Source: Acholeplasmataceae bacterium UBA6235 (lineage in GTDB: Bacteria > Bacillota_I > Bacilli_A > Acholeplasmatales > UBA5453). From it: a stretch of DNA of 5,546 nt. The DNA is taken from NCBI GenBank assembly GCA_002441525.1, contig DJWH01000008.1:760-6305 (forward strand). Reading direction: 5' to 3'. Position numbers and translations under genes: made by a program. The stretch's first letter is position 1. Every line of letters begins with the position of its first letter. This document shows, in pieces, positions 1-5,439 of this stretch. The notes beneath the pieces were generated by a model that saw only the letters and a list, made by a program, of their open reading frames with translations, was not told the DNA's origin and ran no database searches.

Positions 1-1056
1 TTTATGAAAGTAGGTGTCCCTCAAAAAGACGCTGAGATTTGTGTAGATGTTTTATTAGAAAGCGATCGAAGAGGGATTGAATCCCATGGCATCAATCGCT
101 TTAAACCGTTTTATATTGACCGTATTTTAAAAAAGATACAAGAACCTGTGACGCATTTAGAAATACTTAAAGACACCCCAACCACCGCTGTCATTGATGG
201 CCACAATGGTATGGGTATGGTGATTGCTCATAAAGCGATGTGTATGGCCATCACTAAAGCCAAACAATTGGGTCTAGGGATGGTGGTTGTTAGAAACAGT
301 ACCCACTATGGAATAGCTGGATATTACGCAACGATGGCGACAGAGCATGGTTTGATTGGTATGACTGGAACCAATGCCAGACCGTCTATCGCACCCACCT
401 TTGGGGTAGAAAATATGTTGGGCACCAACCCACTCACCTTCGCTGTCCCAACCGACGAAGCATTTCCATTTATACTAGATGCAGCAACCTCGATTACCCA
501 ACGTGGTCGAATTGAATATTATGCCAGAAATCAACAACCAACCCCAGCTGGATTGGTCATTGGTAGAGATGGCACAGCTCAAACCAATAGTAAACAAATA
601 TTATCCGATTTAGTCAGTGGAAAAGCAGCCCTATCACCCCTAGGTGGTATCGGTGAAGAACTCGCAGGGTATAAAGGCTATGGTTACGCCACTTTGGTAG
701 AGATTTTTTCCAGTGCTTTACAAGCAGGTTCCTTCCTTCATCAACTCAGTGGGGTTGCTGAAGATGGCACAGCAAGGCCAATTCCAGTCGGACACTTCTT
801 TCTCGCTATCAACCCAGAATTCTTCATGGGTTTGGAAAATTTGAAACACACCACAGGTGAAATTTTAAGACAACTCAGAGCCTCCGAAAAGGCCCCGAAC
901 CATGATCGAATCTACACCGCAGGCGAAAAAGAGTACCTCACTTGGTTAGAGCGTAAAGATAAAGGTGTTCCGATTGGTGAAGAGCTTCAAAATGAGTTCA
1001 AACAAGTCAGAGATCTATTAAAGTTAGATATCCGATTCTCTTTTGAAAAGCCTTAG
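1..1056 (+). CDS. Malate/L-lactate dehydrogenase-family oxidoreductase (Ldh_2), 5'-truncated by window edge
   Basis: NAD(P)-dependent 2-hydroxyacid (or imino acid) dehydrogenase of the Ldh_2/AllD/ComC/YlbC type, unrelated to classical Rossmann malate dehydrogenases and presumably cytosolic. Counting from the ATG at 4, hallmarks are DRRGIESHG (21-29), a conserved NSTHYG (98-103) with the probable catalytic His101, GTNP (140-143), a D-x-ATS segment (159-163), a PLGG (212-215) and KGYG (224-227) pair near the cofactor site, and YTAGE (304-308). The reading frame is open to base 1 (TTT before the ATG). Family members begin with about 15-25 more residues before the VGVPxxDAE stretch, so the ATG at 4 is probably internal and the true start lies outside the window. 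The exact substrate (malate, L-lactate, sulfolactate, ureidoglycolate or a cyclic imino acid) cannot be told from sequence. The TAG stop is 63 bp before galE with no clear terminator between. Confidence 0.9.
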   Translation, partial: FMKVGVPQKDAEICVDVLLESDRRGIESHGINRFKPFYIDRILKKIQEPVTHLEILKDTPTTAVIDGHNGMGMVIAHKAMCMAITKAKQLGLGMVVVRNSTHYGIAGYYATMATEHGLIGMTGTNARPSIAPTFGVENMLGTNPLTFAVPTDEAFPFILDAATSITQRGRIEYYARNQQPTPAGLVIGRDGTAQTNSKQILSDLVSGKAALSPLGGIGEELAGYKGYGYATLVEIFSSALQAGSFLHQLSGVAEDGTARPIPVGHFFLAINPEFFMGLENLKHTTGEILRQLRASEKAPNHDRIYTAGEKEYLTWLERKDKGVPIGEELQNEFKQVRDLLKLDIRFSFEKP

Positions 1057-1059
1057 TTT

Positions 1060-1094
1060 TTGACATAGTTTCGAAGGCCATATTATGGTATGAT
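1060..1094 (+). promoter_or_regulatory. Probable galE promoter
   Basis: A perfect TTGACA (1060-1065) is followed after 15 bp by TATTAT (1081-1086). An alternative -10 is TATGAT (1089-1094) with an upstream TG (extended -10), which would lie 23 bp from TTGACA and so would have to work mainly by the TGn element. Either predicts a transcription start just before the ribosome binding site of galE. Which -10 is used is not decidable by eye. The element starts just after the stop codon of the upstream dehydrogenase. Confidence 0.55.
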
Positions 1095-1102
1095 ATTCAT
1101 AC
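1078..1102. promoter_or_regulatory. Two adjacent inverted repeats over the galE promoter (candidate operator)
   Basis: CCATA-T-TATGG (1078-1088, arms of 5 bp) is followed at once by GTATGA-TAT-TCATAC (1088-1102, perfect arms of 6 bp). They cover both possible -10 boxes and the expected transcription start, the position where a repressor would block RNA polymerase. No regulator family is recognisable from these half-sites. AT-rich sequence makes short palindromes common, so this is a candidate only. Confidence 0.3.
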
Positions 1103-1119
1103 AAGTGAGGTAACCAATT

Positions 1120-2112
1120 ATGCGCATTTTAGTTTCAGGTGGTTTAGGATTTATTGGATCACATACCGTTGTTGAATTGTTAAACCACAAACACGAAGTC
1201 GTGATTATCGATAACTTATATAATAGCCAAATCAGTACGCTACACAAAATCGAACGCATTTCTGGAAAAAAACCAGCTTTCTATGAACTAGACGCGACGG
1301 ATTATGAAGCACTAGAAAATGTATTTCAAAGCTATGATTTTGATGGCATCATCCATTTCGCTGGGTATAAAGCTGTCGGTGAATCGGTGAGAAAACCGCT
1401 TGAATATTATTACAATAATTTAGTGTCCACCATTCATCTTGCAAAACTAGCGGTGATCAATCAAGTACCTAAATTCATCTTTAGTTCATCAGCAACCGTC
1501 TATGGTGATGGCACATCCCCATTCAATGAAAGCATGCCATTACTAGAAAGAACCAATCCGTATGGTGAAACCAAAGCGATGAGTGAACGCATCTTAACCG
1601 ACGCAGCTAAAGCCAATCCAGGTTTTAATGTGGTTTTACTAAGATACTTTAACCCAATTGGTGCTCACCCATCTGGATTGATTGGTGAAGTACCGAATGG
1701 TATTCCAAACAACTTAATGCCTTATGTCACCCAGGTTGCGAAAGGCTTAAGAGAAAAACTCAATGTCTTTGGTAATGACTACGATACTATTGATGGTACA
1801 GGGGTTAGAGATTATATTCACGTCGTGGATTTAGCTCAAGGCCATGTTGCAGCATTAGAAGCGAACATCAGTGGCGTTGAAGCCGTTAATTTAGGTACAG
1901 GTAAAGGTACTTCCGTATTAGAAATTATCCAAGCATTTGAACAAGAGAATAACATTAAAATTCCTTTTGAAATAGTCTCAAGAAGACCTGGTGATATCGC
2001 TGTATCTTACGCTGATACAACCAAAGCAAAAAACCTCTTACAATGGGAAGCGAAACTCAACATTAAAGATATGGTCAGAGACGCCTGGCATTTCGAGAGT
2101 AACTTAAAATAG
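1120..2112 (+). CDS. galE: UDP-glucose 4-epimerase GalE
   Basis: Interconverts UDP-glucose and UDP-galactose with a tightly bound NAD+. It serves galactose use through the Leloir pathway and supplies UDP-galactose for glycolipids and glycans; cytosolic. The 330 residues are the normal length for bacterial GalE. The N-terminal Rossmann fold has GGLGFIG (7-13) and the cofactor-binding DNL at 31-33. The extended-SDR catalytic set is complete: SSSATVYG (122-129) with the catalytic Ser, and Y148-x3-K152 in NPYGETK. RYFNPIGAHPSG (175-186), GTGVRDYIHVVDLA (226-239) and RRPGD (288-292) are diagnostic of GalE rather than other sugar epimerases. The ATG start has a good binding site, AGTGAGG (1104-1110), 9 bases upstream. 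It has its own promoter, and the usual galK and galT partners are not in this window. Confidence 0.96.
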   Translation: MRILVSGGLGFIGSHTVVELLNHKHEVVIIDNLYNSQISTLHKIERISGKKPAFYELDATDYEALENVFQSYDFDGIIHFAGYKAVGESVRKPLEYYYNNLVSTIHLAKLAVINQVPKFIFSSSATVYGDGTSPFNESMPLLERTNPYGETKAMSERILTDAAKANPGFNVVLLRYFNPIGAHPSGLIGEVPNGIPNNLMPYVTQVAKGLREKLNVFGNDYDTIDGTGVRDYIHVVDLAQGHVAALEANISGVEAVNLGTGKGTSVLEIIQAFEQENNIKIPFEIVSRRPGDIAVSYADTTKAKNLLQWEAKLNIKDMVRDAWHFESNLK

Positions 2113-2116
2113 GTTG

Positions 2117-2146
2117 AAAGGCACGCAAACTTGTGTGCCTTTTGTT
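2117..2146 (+). terminator. Rho-independent terminator or attenuator after galE
   Basis: AAAGGCAC (2117-2124) pairs perfectly with GTGCCTTT (2135-2142). The pairing can extend inward through a G-T wobble and CAA/TTG to leave a very small loop. The stem is followed by TTTTGTT (2140-2146, its first three T's closing the stem), a short and interrupted T tract, so termination may be partial. It begins 4 bp after the galE stop and ends only 25 bp before the VanZ-like start, so readthrough is the simplest source of vanZ-like transcripts. Confidence 0.7.
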
Positions 2147-2170
2147 CAATTCAAGATTGAGGGTGTAAAA

Positions 2171-2617
2171 ATGAAAAAGAAGCATATTCTAATAACCATC
2201 ACAATTTTATGGACACTATTCATTTTTACGCAATCCCTATTACCTGGGGATATTTCGTCCGATCAAAGTGGCTTTATTGTCGATGTTCTATATCCTTTGG
2301 TCAATAAAATGGGTTTTACGATTCAAGTGAATGATTTTAGTTTCCTTATTCGCAAGCTAGCCCATTTTACAGAGTACTTCATCCTAGGTCTATTGTTATG
2401 CATTCTATATATAGAGACCATAAAACCAACTAAACCATGGTTAATCGTCATCATTCATGGGACAATCACAGCCTCAGTCGATGAAACCATCCAATTATTC
2501 ACACCCAATCGAAGTGGTGAAATCAGAGATGTACTCATTGATTTATCCGGTGTCATTATCGGGATGATTCTCACACAACTATGGATCAAACGTATTCGAA
2601 ATCATAGATCAAAATAA
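2171..2617 (+). CDS. VanZ-like family membrane protein
   Basis: A 148-residue integral membrane protein of the VanZ-like family (named for the teicoplanin-resistance accessory protein VanZ; most members have no known biochemical role). Family signatures are WTLFIFTQSLLPG (14-26) at the end of helix 1, RKLAHFTEY (61-69) leading into helix 2, DETIQLFTPNRSGEIRDVL (104-122) in the loop after helix 3, and a final helix at about 123-138. The start is set at ATG 2171, with GAGGGTG (2159-2165) as ribosome binding site. An in-frame ATG at 2114 would add 19 residues, but these would be translated from the galE terminator hairpin and have no binding site. The basic C-terminal tail (KRIRNHRSK) is expected in the cytoplasm. 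No separate promoter fits in the 58-bp gap, so it is probably cotranscribed with galE. Actual glycopeptide resistance is not implied. Confidence 0.88.
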   Translation: MKKKHILITITILWTLFIFTQSLLPGDISSDQSGFIVDVLYPLVNKMGFTIQVNDFSFLIRKLAHFTEYFILGLLLCILYIETIKPTKPWLIVIIHGTITASVDETIQLFTPNRSGEIRDVLIDLSGVIIGMILTQLWIKRIRNHRSK

Positions 2618-2644
2618 AACCAAAATCAATCGATTTTGGTTTTA
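2615..2644. terminator. Bidirectional terminator shared by convergent genes
   Basis: A perfect 13-bp stem (2615-2627 with 2632-2644) closes a 4-base loop, AATC. The left arm carries an A run and the right arm a TTTT, so each strand sees a hairpin ending in T residues. The stop codons of the VanZ-like gene (2615-2617) and of the minus-strand YcxB-like gene (2644-2642) form the base of the stem and pair with each other. Confidence 0.8.
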
Positions 2645-3136
2645 AACGCTTTTAAGCTTGATGGTTGGATACTGTTTGAATACCGTTATTATGTCTTCAA
2701 ACGAGCCTTCACTAAATTTCCCTGCGTGAACAAAATAAGTAGACGTTCCCGTAGAAATCAGAAGACCTTCATTTGAATAAATTACCCATGTAATGGCGTA
2801 TAAAGACTTATTATGAATACTTTGACCATCACTAAATCTATATGTAATAACAAGATCATTTTCGTTTAGGATGAATTCGAGCTCATTTAGATGATGAAAA
2901 AACCTTTTCGGAGCTCGAACATAATATTTGATGATATCATAGAGTCTAAGAGCGTAATAAAAGACACCAGCCAATACAATGCCTAAGTTGATAGCATCAT
3001 CCACATCGAATAAAAGCCATCCGAAAATAACCATTATGAGTAAATAGATCGTTTGTACAAAAATATCTTTTACCCACAAAGGTTTCAATAATTTCTTCAA
3101 CACATCGTCATTCGGCAAGTAGTTTACTTTGACCAT
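2642..3136 (-). CDS. YcxB-like membrane protein
   Basis: A 164-residue protein with two hydrophobic helices (about 24-44 and 48-72) joined by a short DVDDAIN turn, then a basic stretch (YYVRAPKRFF, 71-80) and a soluble C-terminal region of alternating beta-type segments (86-164). This architecture, including the helix-to-KRFF junction, a central aromatic-rich TWVIYSNEGLLI (116-127) and a terminal amphipathic helix SFEDIITVFKQY (145-156), matches the YcxB-like family of Bacillota, whose function is unknown. Both termini are predicted cytoplasmic. The ATG is preceded by GGATGGTGAT (3150-3141), with GGTGA 5 bases before the start, a fairly close spacing. It converges on the VanZ-like gene and diverges from the PrsW-like protease gene. 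The assignment rests on topology and overall pattern, so it is moderately sure. Confidence 0.72.
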   Translation of the reverse strand: MVKVNYLPNDDVLKKLLKPLWVKDIFVQTIYLLIMVIFGWLLFDVDDAINLGIVLAGVFYYALRLYDIIKYYVRAPKRFFHHLNELEFILNENDLVITYRFSDGQSIHNKSLYAITWVIYSNEGLLISTGTSTYFVHAGKFSEGSFEDIITVFKQYPTIKLKSV

Positions 3137-3156
3137 TTATATCACCATCCAACCTA

Positions 3157-3167
3157 AGTATATAACA
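3157..3167 (-). promoter_or_regulatory. Possible promoter of the YcxB-like gene (extended -10)
   Basis: On the minus strand TG-T-TATATA (3166-3159) forms an extended -10 element, with TATACT (3162-3157) overlapping it. No convincing -35 lies 16-18 bp upstream. It is placed 21 bp or more before the ATG, leaving room for the ribosome binding site. It lies back to back with the stronger prsW-like promoter. Confidence 0.35.
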
Positions 3168-3192
3168 ATTTGATGGGGAATTTACGATAATT

Positions 3193-3220
3193 TTGAAAGT
3201 TATGAAATATTTAGTATAAT
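3193..3220 (+). promoter_or_regulatory. Promoter of the PrsW-family gene
   Basis: TTGAAA (3193-3198) and a consensus TATAAT (3215-3220) are separated by 16 bp, the best-formed promoter in the window. Transcription would start near 3227, giving a leader of only about 20 bases that holds the AGGTGA ribosome binding site (3235-3240). Confidence 0.75.
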
Positions 3221-3245
3221 TGATTTAAGTCGGTAGGTGATTTTA

Positions 3246-4424
3246 GTGTTAGTTAAACAACGTAAGGAGATAATCAAACAGTATTTACTCAGATTAACCA
3301 TCACACCACAGGAGTTGATGGGCTTTTTGGTGTTATCTGAACAACAACTCAGAGAGTACGCTTCCGGTAAACCGTTCTTTGAAGATGAACGATACATCGA
3401 TTTTATCGAGTTCATTGGTATTGATAAATACTACATTGGCTATACTGAACCGAAAACTGAAACAGCGATTGGTTCACCGCTTTCCTTATTTTTTCCGAAT
3501 AGAGGCGTACCTAATCAACCCATGAGGGCTTTACGTCATTTATTATCCAATCTTTTTACAAGAACGAGTAAAGAATATCGACGTGAGTTTGCTCCTAAAC
3601 ATTTGTTTGAGAAAAACTTTGGCTATACTGAGCCTTTTATCTATAAACAAGTATTGATCAGTTTGTTATTGGTTTTCGGATTGAGTTATCTGATGGCAGA
3701 CTTAACCGTTGTACAAAATGTTGCGTTAGGGTTATCTATACCGTTGACATTACTTATATTGGTCTATGAATTTGATAAACACGATCAATTGAATTTAAGG
3801 GACGTATTGGTTTTATTTGTGGTAGGTGGGATTGTATCAATGGGTATTACCTATTGGATTAGAATGTTCACTGGTTATCCAGACGGATTAGCAGGCGATT
3901 TAATGACGGGATTTGTAGAAGAAACCGCTAAACTCATCACGGCCATTGTCTTCATCCGAAAAATCAAGTTTAGAAACGTCTACACAGCCTTTGTTTTAGC
4001 TTTCGCCATCGGCGCTGGGTTTGACGCATTCGAAACCATGGAGTATGGCATCAACGCCATTTTCTCTACGGGGGACTACTTCCAAGGTACCATTACCCTC
4101 GCCTTTAGAAGTGTACTGTCCTTTGGGATTGGACACCATTACTGGACAGCCATTATTTTCGCGACCCTCGCAGGGTTATCTAAGTCATACAAAGTCGACT
4201 TTCACAAACTATACCATCCGACCTTCGTCTTGGTTTATATATTCATCATTTTATTCCATGCGATGTTCAACCATATGCCTTTATGGATTGAAATATTGAT
4301 GGCTATATTTGGATTGATTGTATTCCCATATATGGGGTATCAATTCTATCTAAAACGATACACGGAACTGCCAATTGAGACGGTTCAAACCGAACCGGAC
4401 GTTCCAACCTATCTTCCGAATTAA
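3246..4424 (+). CDS. PrsW-family intramembrane metalloprotease with N-terminal HTH-like domain
   Basis: A 392-residue polytopic membrane protein. Residues about 130-370 form some eight hydrophobic segments with the PrsW motif set: FVEETAKL (223-230, the paired glutamates E225/E226), GFDAFETMEY (258-267), GHHYWTAI (296-303) and FHAMFNH (337-343), expected to bind the catalytic metal within the membrane. The founding member, PrsW of Bacillus subtilis, makes the first cut in the anti-sigma factor RsiW; the substrate here is unknown, and no sigma or anti-sigma gene is nearby. The roughly 130-residue soluble N-terminus is unusual. Residues 5-60 resemble an XRE-type helix-turn-helix (see findings), followed by a polar linker. 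GTG 3246 is chosen because AGGTGA (3235-3240) lies 5 bases upstream; the in-frame GTG at 3237 overlaps that site and has none of its own. The C-terminal tail is short and polar. It has its own promoter and no obvious terminator. Confidence 0.87.
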   Translation: MLVKQRKEIIKQYLLRLTITPQELMGFLVLSEQQLREYASGKPFFEDERYIDFIEFIGIDKYYIGYTEPKTETAIGSPLSLFFPNRGVPNQPMRALRHLLSNLFTRTSKEYRREFAPKHLFEKNFGYTEPFIYKQVLISLLLVFGLSYLMADLTVVQNVALGLSIPLTLLILVYEFDKHDQLNLRDVLVLFVVGGIVSMGITYWIRMFTGYPDGLAGDLMTGFVEETAKLITAIVFIRKIKFRNVYTAFVLAFAIGAGFDAFETMEYGINAIFSTGDYFQGTITLAFRSVLSFGIGHHYWTAIIFATLAGLSKSYKVDFHKLYHPTFVLVYIFIILFHAMFNHMPLWIEILMAIFGLIVFPYMGYQFYLKRYTELPIETVQTEPDVPTYLPN

Positions 4425-4656
4425 CCATAAATACCGATATATCGATTCTATGTCGTAAAAATATTACCAATAATTACAGGAGGCTTTACGTATATTACTG
4501 GTTATCAATTTTAAAAAAATACGCTTGAATGAATCTTAGCGTTCATCATGTATAAAGTACGATTGGTACGTGTGACGTTCGAAAAATAAAGCACTGAAAT
4601 ACATTATCAAAATATTAACACATTTATTATTTAATATTGTGAAATCAATTTTTCAT
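4425..4656. other. Gene-free AT-rich spacer with an orphan ribosome binding site in a hairpin loop
   Basis: No frame of useful length is open on either strand. A near-consensus AGGAGG (4478-4483) sits in the loop of an imperfect hairpin (4466-4477 with 4490-4502, one A-C mismatch and one bulged T). No ATG, GTG or TTG follows at a working distance. Other items are a 10-bp palindrome CGATATATCG (4435-4444) and a weak ACGCT/AGCGT stem (4521-4542). No clear rho-independent terminator for the protease gene is visible. The stretch could be a small structured RNA or the remains of a lost small gene. Confidence 0.35.
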
Positions 4657-4679
4657 GTTATAATTTACGAGGTTATAAT
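4637..4679 (+). promoter_or_regulatory. Promoter region of the zinc-ribbon gene with tandem -10 boxes
   Basis: TTGTGA (4637-4642), 16 bp, then an extended -10 TG-T-TATAAT (4656-4664). A second TATAAT (4674-4679) lies 15 bp further on. The two boxes sit in a 9-bp direct repeat, GTTATAATT (4657-4665 and 4672-4680). An inverted repeat TGAAA-6-TTTCA (4640-4655) fills the space between -35 and -10. The first promoter would start near 4671, about 37 bases before the ATG. Confidence 0.6.
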
Positions 4680-4707
4680 TAATGATAAACGTTGAAAGGA
4701 TTCAAAT

Positions 4708-5052
4708 ATGAGTTTAAATAAAAAAGCTACCACTACACTTATATACACCATAATAATCATGTTAGGATTTGTCGTCTTTAGAGTATTTTACGACGTATCT
4801 TATTATATATATACGCCTCTGTTTTTCATCTCATTAGCAGTGGGGTTATTCATGATTGTGTATTACCAAAAAACAGGTAAACCCGTCTGTAAGTCGTGTC
4901 GTAAGAACATGAAATTGGTTAACAAAAAACTCATCAATCAAGATGAAGAAATTCGTTATGGTCAATTTGTGTTTATCTATAAATATGAATACGAGTATCA
5001 GTGTCCATATTGTAAAGAAGTCGCACATATCAATAAAACCATTAAAAAATAA
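4708..5052 (+). CDS. Small membrane protein with C-terminal zinc ribbon
   Basis: A 114-residue protein that I do not recognise as a named family. Two hydrophobic helices (about 9-28 and 33-53), separated by a short tyrosine-rich turn, form a hairpin that puts both ends in the cytoplasm. The C-terminal part holds two CxxC knuckles, C61-KS-C64 and C99-PY-C102, spaced 34 residues apart. This is the layout of a zinc ribbon binding one metal ion, probably in a beta-type fold given the alternating FVFIYKYEYEYQC segment. A possible role is protein-protein or nucleic-acid contact at the membrane, but no function can be assigned. The ATG has AAAGGA (4695-4700) 7 bases upstream. The lysine-rich tail ends directly in the terminator stem. 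It appears monocistronic, with its own promoter and terminator. Confidence 0.8.
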   Translation: MSLNKKATTTLIYTIIIMLGFVVFRVFYDVSYYIYTPLFFISLAVGLFMIVYYQKTGKPVCKSCRKNMKLVNKKLINQDEEIRYGQFVFIYKYEYEYQCPYCKEVAHINKTIKK

Positions 5053-5080
5053 GCTCAGCGGCAACCCCGCTGAGCTTTTA
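5051..5080. terminator. Strong bidirectional rho-independent terminator
   Basis: A perfect 11-bp GC-containing stem, AAGCTCAGCGG (5051-5061) with CCGCTGAGCTT (5067-5077), has a CAACC loop. On the plus strand it is followed by TTA within CTTTTATTAA. On the minus strand a longer T tract follows, from the A run at 5044-5049. It lies between two convergent genes and overlaps the last two bases of the zinc-ribbon stop codon. Confidence 0.88.
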
Positions 5081-5439
5081 TTAACTCGCTGAACGACTTG
5101 AACTCTCTGAGTATATCATTGAGTACATCAGTCCAATGGCGAACATTACCATCAATTCGTACACCGTATCATCGATGACATGTACGATAGCGACGCCACT
5201 CGGGACAAAAGCATTGACGAATTCATTGACTTCGACTTTACCAATGATTTCCTTTTGCTGGTCGAGATTACGTCTAGATAACGTGAAGGTATCACCTAAT
5301 TGGTCAATCATATAATCATTCATTATTTTGGTTTTGAATCGATATTTTTTACCCCAATGAGACATTGAATATTTCATGATCAAATCATTTCGATAAGTTA
5401 GTTCAATGGTACTAAATGAGGTTTTAACAACACAATCAA
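5081..5439 (-). pseudogene. Hypothetical protein, 5' end apparently frameshifted
   Basis: The main open frame runs from ATG 5377 (or TTG 5383) to the TAA at 5083-5081 and encodes about 98 residues of unrecognised function. It shows alternating beta-type segments, then a hydrophobic ELMVMFAIGLMYSMIY (76-91 from the TTG) and a serine-rich end (SESSSRSAS). The beta-rich body with one final hydrophobic helix faintly recalls the LURP-one/tubby-like fold, but this is a guess. Neither start has a ribosome binding site. A good one, GAGGAAGGGGA (5454-5444), lies further upstream before TTG 5439 and GTG 5433, but in the neighbouring frame. One extra base in the A4 run at 5425-5422 would join it to the body and give about 119 residues. 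It may be a broken gene, a sequence error or recoding; if intact, the coding span is 5081-5377. Confidence 0.5.

Noticed and set aside
2114..2170. In-frame ATG at 2114 as the start of the VanZ-like protein
   Set aside because: The extra 19 residues would come from the galE terminator hairpin, no ribosome binding site precedes it, it overlaps the end of galE transcription, and ATG 2171 has GAGGGTG and begins with a normal first helix.
3237..3245. GTG at 3237 as start of the PrsW-family gene
   Set aside because: It lies inside the AGGTGA site that serves GTG 3246 and would leave a leader of about 10 bases without its own binding site.
3200..3415. Minus-strand 71-codon open frame
   Set aside because: It runs opposite the promoter and the HTH-like region of the protease gene, has no binding site and a low-complexity, unprotein-like composition.
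4021..4299. Plus-strand 92-codon open frame in another frame
   Set aside because: It lies wholly inside the conserved membrane core of the PrsW-family gene, which explains the sequence.
4435..4444. CGATATATCG palindrome as an operator
   Set aside because: A 10-bp self-complementary string in AT-rich DNA is expected by chance and is not near a promoter.
4521..4546. ACGCT/AGCGT and ATGAA/TTCAT stems as a terminator for the protease gene
   Set aside because: Stems are only 5 bp, mutually exclusive, and no T tract follows; they lie about 100 bp after the stop.
4846..5064. Minus-strand 72-codon open frame
   Set aside because: It is antisense to the zinc-ribbon gene and runs into the terminator; its Phe/Ile-rich content is the complement of Lys/Asn codons.
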